64,000 nt of DNA. It comes from Actinomadura terrae (lineage in GTDB: Bacteria; Actinomycetota; Actinomycetes; Streptosporangiales; Streptosporangiaceae). The notes below the pieces were generated by a model. That model worked only from the letters and a program-made list of their open reading frames with translations, did not search any database and was not told the DNA's origin. Each line of letters opens with the position of its first letter. Position 1 is the stretch's first letter. A program made the position numbers and the translations under genes. The stretch covers positions 62,001-126,000 of the forward strand of contig NZ_JAICDG010000001.1 of assembly GCF_022751215.1 (NCBI RefSeq). Direction: 5' to 3'. Shown here piece by piece: positions 60,562 to 64,000 of this stretch.

Positions 60562-60659
60562 TTCGCGTCCCCTTCTCCACGTGTGCCCGGGCTCGGATTC
60601 CATCCCTACCAGCCGGGGAGGCGCGGACGGTGGGCGTGGCGCGTTCCGTGGGGCGGCCG

Positions 60660-62222
60660 TCACGCGTGGGAGTGCTCAGCGGCGTCCACGCCCCCCTGAG
60701 GGTCCGTCTCGGGTCCCTCCGGCCCGTTCTCGAACGGCACCTGCCGGACGAACCACGCCAGCGCGAACGCGAGCACGCCCACGCCCGTCGCGACCAGGAA
60801 CCCCTGGTGGACGCCGCCCGCCACCGCGTGCTGGTAGGCGTCGCGGACCCCGGCGGGCAGCGTCCGCAGGCCCGCCGCGTCCAGCTGCGCGGAGCCCTCG
60901 GTGGCGGCGCCGTAGCCGCGCTCGGCCATGATGTCGCGGACGCGCCCGGCGAACAGCGCGCCGACGATCGAGACGCCGACCGAGCCGCCGATCGTCCGGG
61001 CGAGGGTGGCGGTGGACGAGCCGACCCCGAGGTCCGCGCGCTCGACGCTGTACAGCGAGACCATCAGCGTCGTCTGCATGAGGCAGCCGATCCCGGCGCC
61101 GACCAGCGCCATGAACGCGCCGGTGGTGAGCCGCGAGGTTTCGGTGTCCATGCTCGCGAGCAGCGCGAGCCCGGCGGTCAGCAGCGCGCCGCCCGCGACG
61201 ATGAACGCCTTGTAGTGACCCGTCCGGGAGATGAAGGGCCCGGCGAACATGTTGATGACGACCATCGTGAGGAACAGCGGCATGCCGAGCAGCCCCGCGT
61301 TGGTCGCCGACGAGCCCTGCACGGCCTGCTGGAACAGCGGCAGGTACGTCATCGCGCCGAACATCGCGAAACCGAGCAGGAACCCGATGACGGTGACGAT
61401 GGCGAAGTTGGCGTTGCGGAACAGCTTCAGCGGCAGGACGGGCTCGGCGGCGCGGCGCTCGACGACCACGAACGCGATCCCCGCCGCGACCGCGAGCGCG
61501 CCGAGGCCGATGATCACGCCGGACGTCCACGCGTACTCGGCGCCGCCCCAGGTGGTGACGAGGACGACCGAGGAGATCGCGGTGGCCAGCAGCGCGACGC
61601 CGAGGTAGTCGATCCGCGCCTGCGAGCGGTGCTTCGGCAGGTGCAGCACGGTCGAGATCATGAACAGCGCGAGCAGCCCGAGCGGCAGGTTGACGTAGAA
61701 GCACCAGCGCCAGCCGAGATGGTCGGTGATCGCGCCGCCGGCCAGCGGGCCCGCGATCATCGCCAGCCCCATCACGCCGGAGATCATGCCCTGGTAGCGG
61801 CCCTGCTCGCGGGGCGGGACGAGGCTGCTGATGATCGCGATCGCGCCGACCATCAGCCCGCCCGCGCCGAGCCCCTGGATCGCCCGGAAGCCGATGAGCT
61901 GCGTCATGTCCTGCGACATCCCGGCCAGCGCCGACCCGGACAGGAAGATCACGATCGCGGTGAGGAAGGCGCCCTTGCGCCCGTACATGTCGCCGAGCTT
62001 GCCCCAGACGGGCGTGGAGACCGCGGTGGCGAGCGTGTACGCGGTCACGACCCAGGACAGGTGGCCGAGCCCGCCGAGGTCGCTGACGATGCCGGGCATC
62101 GCGGTTCCGAGGATCAGGTTGTCGAGCGAGGCCAGCAGCATCGCGATCAGCACGGCGCCGATGACGACGTACAGGCTGCGGCCCTGTCCCGCCTCCTCCT
62201 GAGGGGGTGCCTGGGGGTTCAT
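60660..62222 (-). CDS. MFS drug exporter, DHA2 (EmrB/QacA) family
   Basis: A 520-residue proton-driven efflux pump with 14 membrane segments, the DHA2 number. Markers: motif D1-like 'LDNLILGTAMPGIVSDLGG', motif A 'GKLGDMYGRKGAF', motif B region 'RAIQGLGAGGLMVG', motif C 'VMGLAMIAGPLAGGAITDHLGWRWCFYVNLPLG'. Typical substrates are cationic or hydrophobic drugs. Strong AGGAGCG ribosome site. Divergent from a TetR gene across two tandem operators, the standard arrangement for inducible drug efflux. C-terminal cytoplasmic end is acidic. Confidence 0.93.
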   Translation of the reverse strand: MNPQAPPQEEAGQGRSLYVVIGAVLIAMLLASLDNLILGTAMPGIVSDLGGLGHLSWVVTAYTLATAVSTPVWGKLGDMYGRKGAFLTAIVIFLSGSALAGMSQDMTQLIGFRAIQGLGAGGLMVGAIAIISSLVPPREQGRYQGMISGVMGLAMIAGPLAGGAITDHLGWRWCFYVNLPLGLLALFMISTVLHLPKHRSQARIDYLGVALLATAISSVVLVTTWGGAEYAWTSGVIIGLGALAVAAGIAFVVVERRAAEPVLPLKLFRNANFAIVTVIGFLLGFAMFGAMTYLPLFQQAVQGSSATNAGLLGMPLFLTMVVINMFAGPFISRTGHYKAFIVAGGALLTAGLALLASMDTETSRLTTGAFMALVGAGIGCLMQTTLMVSLYSVERADLGVGSSTATLARTIGGSVGVSIVGALFAGRVRDIMAERGYGAATEGSAQLDAAGLRTLPAGVRDAYQHAVAGGVHQGFLVATGVGVLAFALAWFVRQVPFENGPEGPETDPQGGVDAAEHSHA

Positions 62223-62246
62223 GGTCGTTCGCTCCTCGCTCTGGAT

Positions 62247-62314
62247 ACTTACTTGCCGACCGGCTAGTTAACGGTTCGAGTGTGCGCCGTTAACTAGCCG
62301 GGCGTCAAGTAAGT
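62247..62314. promoter_or_regulatory. 68-bp mirror-symmetric double TetR operator
   Basis: Outer arms ACTTACTTG (62247-62255) and CAAGTAAGT (62306-62314), four-base spacers, then CCGGCTAGTTAACGG (62260-62274) and CCGTTAACTAGCCGG (62287-62301), around a 12-base centre. The arms are perfect. Inside, 62251-62268 (ACTTGCCG-AC-CGGCTAGT) and 62293-62310 (ACTAGCCG-GG-CGTCAAGT) are themselves near-palindromes, i.e. two operators in mirror arrangement. One lies near the exporter gene start (62222), one near the TetR gene (62357). Confidence 0.85.
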
Positions 62315-62356
62315 TGGGGCGGTATCTTGGTCCTAGGACGAGCGGAGGAGACGACC

Positions 62357-62944
62357 GTGACCCGGCCCCGGACGCGCCGCAAGGACACCCGCGAGCGGAT
62401 CCAGCACGTCGCGCTGGAGCTGTTCCTCGAACGCGGCTACGACCAGACCTCGCTCCGCGAGATCGCCGAGCGGCTGGAGGTCACCAAGGCGGCGCTCTAC
62501 TACCACTTCCGCACCAAGGAGGACATCGTCACCAGCCTCGTCGAGGACATCGGCCGCCCGGTGGACGAGCTGATCGCCTGGGGGCAGAGCCGGCCCAGGA
62601 CCCGCGAGACCCGACGCGAGGTGCTGCGCCGCCTGAACGAGGCCCTCGACACCGGCGCGCCGGTGTTCCGGTTCCTCCAGGAGAACCAGGCCGCGCTGCG
62701 GTCCCGGCGGAACGCCGACGGGTTCCGCGACCGCATGCGGGCGCTCGGCGAGCTCCTCGCCGTCCCCGACGCGGACCTGGTCGAGCAGGTCCGCGCCCTC
62801 AGCGCCCTCTTCACCGTCTACTTCGGGACGTTCGCCCTCAACCACATGGACGGCGACCCCGGCGAGAAGCGCGCCGCCCTCCTCCAGGTCGCCTGGGAGC
62901 AGCTGGACGCGGCGCACGGGCACCCCGTCCAGGACGGGAAGTAG
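62357..62944 (+). CDS. TetR regulator of the MFS exporter
   Basis: A 195-residue repressor. HTH: 'IQHVALELFLERGYDQTSLREIAERLEVTKAALYYHFRTKEDIVTSLVEDI'. The ligand domain is of the common ~140-residue type. GTG 62357 follows GGAGGAGACGACC; an ATG/GTG at 62327 would put the start inside the promoter. It faces the DHA2 exporter and shares the 62247-62314 operators, so it likely represses both until a drug binds. The FAD monooxygenase downstream on the same strand might be part of the same response. Confidence 0.9.
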   Translation: MTRPRTRRKDTRERIQHVALELFLERGYDQTSLREIAERLEVTKAALYYHFRTKEDIVTSLVEDIGRPVDELIAWGQSRPRTRETRREVLRRLNEALDTGAPVFRFLQENQAALRSRRNADGFRDRMRALGELLAVPDADLVEQVRALSALFTVYFGTFALNHMDGDPGEKRAALLQVAWEQLDAAHGHPVQDGK

Positions 62945-63069
62945 CCGCACCTCTGACGTCTGCGGTCAGCGGCGGTGCGTGGACGGTGCGCCGCCGGTCA
63001 GCGCCCTCGCCCAAGCTCCGGTTGTGCGAGCGGGAAACCGATCCCGCCCGAGACAAAACGGAGCAGACG

Positions 63070-64000
63070 ATGCAGAACGCCGACGCCAAGACGAACAAGT
63101 CCGTGCTGATCTCCGGCGCCAGCGTCGGCGGTCCCGCGCTCGCCTACTGGCTGGACCGGTACGGGTTCGACGTCACGGTCGTCGAGCTGGCCCAGGGGCT
63201 GCGCGCGGGCGGCCAGGCGGTCGACGTGCGGGGCCCGGCGCTGGAGGTCGCCGGGCGGATGGGCGTGCTGGACGAGATCCGCGCGCGGCGCGTCCAGATG
63301 CGCGGCATGTCGATGGTGGACGCGAACGGCGACGAGCTCTTCCGCAGCGAGGAGTACACGATCACCGGCGGCGACCTCGACGGCCCCGACATCGAGATCC
63401 TCCGCGACGACCTCTCACAGATCCTCGCCGCCGCGGCGGGCGACGGGATCGAGTACCTGTTCGGCGACTCGATCGCCGCGCTCGACCAGGACGAGGACGC
63501 CGTCCGCGTGACCTTCCGCAGCGGCATCACCCGGACGTTCGACCTGGTCGTCGGCGCGGACGGCATGCACTCCAACACCAGGTCGCTGGTCTTCGGGCCC
63601 GAGTGCGACTACATCACCCACCTCGGCAAGTACCTGTCGGTGTGGACGGCCCCGAACTTCCTCGGCCTGGACCGCTGGCAGGTCTTCCACCAGATGCCGG
63701 GCAGCGCCTGGGGCGGCGGCGTCATGAGCGTGCGCGGCAACGAGGAGATCCGCGTCTACATGGGCTTCGAGCGCGACGAGCCGGTCGCCTACGACCACCG
63801 CGACACGGCGGCGCAGAAGAAGCTGATGGAGGACGCGATGGCGGGCGGCGGCTGGGTCGTCCCGCAGCTCCTCGACAGCATGTGGGATGCGCCGGACTTC
63901 CACTTCGACTCGATGGCGCAGATCCACCTGGACTCCTGGTCGCGCGGCCGGGTCGTCCTGCTGGGGGACGCCGGGTACTGCGGGTCGCCGCTGTCGGGGC
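63070..64000 (+). CDS. FAD-dependent monooxygenase (PHBH fold), cut by window edge
   Basis: At least 310 residues; the C-terminus lies past position 64000. The frame opens M-Q-N-A-D-A-K and is read from the sequence. Rossmann FAD site 'LISGASVGGPALAYWLDRYG' (GxSxGG), second FAD contact 'VVGADGMHSNTRSLVFG' (the DG motif of aromatic hydroxylases) and 'GRVVLLGDAGYCGSPLSG' (GD motif) are in order. Such enzymes hydroxylate aromatic compounds or inactivate antibiotics such as rifampicin and tetracycline. ATG 63070 follows GGAG. A GCGGGA/TCCCGC hairpin (63030-63047) lies in the leader. Confidence 0.9.
   Translation, partial: MQNADAKTNKSVLISGASVGGPALAYWLDRYGFDVTVVELAQGLRAGGQAVDVRGPALEVAGRMGVLDEIRARRVQMRGMSMVDANGDELFRSEEYTITGGDLDGPDIEILRDDLSQILAAAAGDGIEYLFGDSIAALDQDEDAVRVTFRSGITRTFDLVVGADGMHSNTRSLVFGPECDYITHLGKYLSVWTAPNFLGLDRWQVFHQMPGSAWGGGVMSVRGNEEIRVYMGFERDEPVAYDHRDTAAQKKLMEDAMAGGGWVVPQLLDSMWDAPDFHFDSMAQIHLDSWSRGRVVLLGDAGYCGSPLSG

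Noticed and set aside
62260..62301. GGTTCGAG inside the operator, reminiscent of a tRNA T-loop
   Set aside because: No acceptor or anticodon stem can be formed around it, and the flanks are explained by operator symmetry.

Overview
The window is very GC-rich, uses GTG and TTG start codons freely, and is almost fully coding. It carries families typical of developmentally complex actinomycetes: a WhiJ-type HTH/DUF397 pair, several SpoIIE phosphatases and RsbW-like ATPases, Spo0M, a SigR-like sigma factor, a subtilisin-inhibitor homologue and mycolyl-free envelope genes. A Thermomonosporaceae/Actinomadura-like chromosome is my inference; nothing here fixes the genus. I saw no rRNA, tRNA, CRISPR array, insertion sequence or prophage.

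Layout. 1-4.5 kb (minus strand): 5' part of argS, plsX, two DUF4333 envelope proteins, an alpha/beta hydrolase and a DUF998 membrane protein. 4.9-6.8 kb: a KamA-type radical SAM protein convergent with a PEBP-family protein. 6.9-15.9 kb: envelope glycopolymer region with a Wzm/Wzt-type ABC exporter, a PAP2-diacylglycerol kinase fusion, DUF6158, and a six-gene minus-strand chain, mostly coupled by 4-base stop/start overlaps (three glycosyltransferase-like proteins, a sugar epimerase, two unknown proteins). 16-19.8 kb: an ABC-F ATPase divergent from proS, then DUF6328. 19.8-24.8 kb: signalling block (SpoIIE phosphatase, GAF-ANTAR regulator, CBS protein, SSI-type inhibitor, SigR-like sigma). 25.3-29.4 kb: a large secreted M14 carboxypeptidase and a TetR regulator. 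29.6-37.7 kb: a second SpoIIE phosphatase fused to an RsbW-like ATPase, three uncharacterised proteins and a Spo0M homologue with a long low-complexity tail. 37.8-45.1 kb: an M16 peptidase pair, STAS antagonist, RsbW-like ATPase, WhiJ-like HTH plus DUF397, and a receptor Ser/Thr kinase with a SapA-like outer domain. 45.2-52.5 kb: TetR, two small proteins, then a four-gene locus resembling type VII secretion accessory genes (DUF6177, unknown, MinD-like ATPase, triple-AAA protein). 52.8-64 kb: pyruvate carboxylase, TetR divergent from a group 2 sigma factor, secreted serine hydrolase, PLP dehydratase, MFS exporter divergent from its TetR, and a truncated FAD monooxygenase.

How it works together. 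Two themes dominate: cell-envelope building/export, and partner-switching control of transcription (two SpoIIE phosphatases, one STAS antagonist, one free and one fused RsbW-like ATPase, two sigma factors, one receptor kinase).

The strongest unexplained pattern is at gene ends. Several unrelated genes on both strands end in short tandem duplications (10, 15, 16, 17 or 23 bp) whose copies each repeat the stop codon, in the clearest cases placing a stop in every reading frame. Convergent gene pairs are separated by compact hairpins, one of which contains both stop codons.
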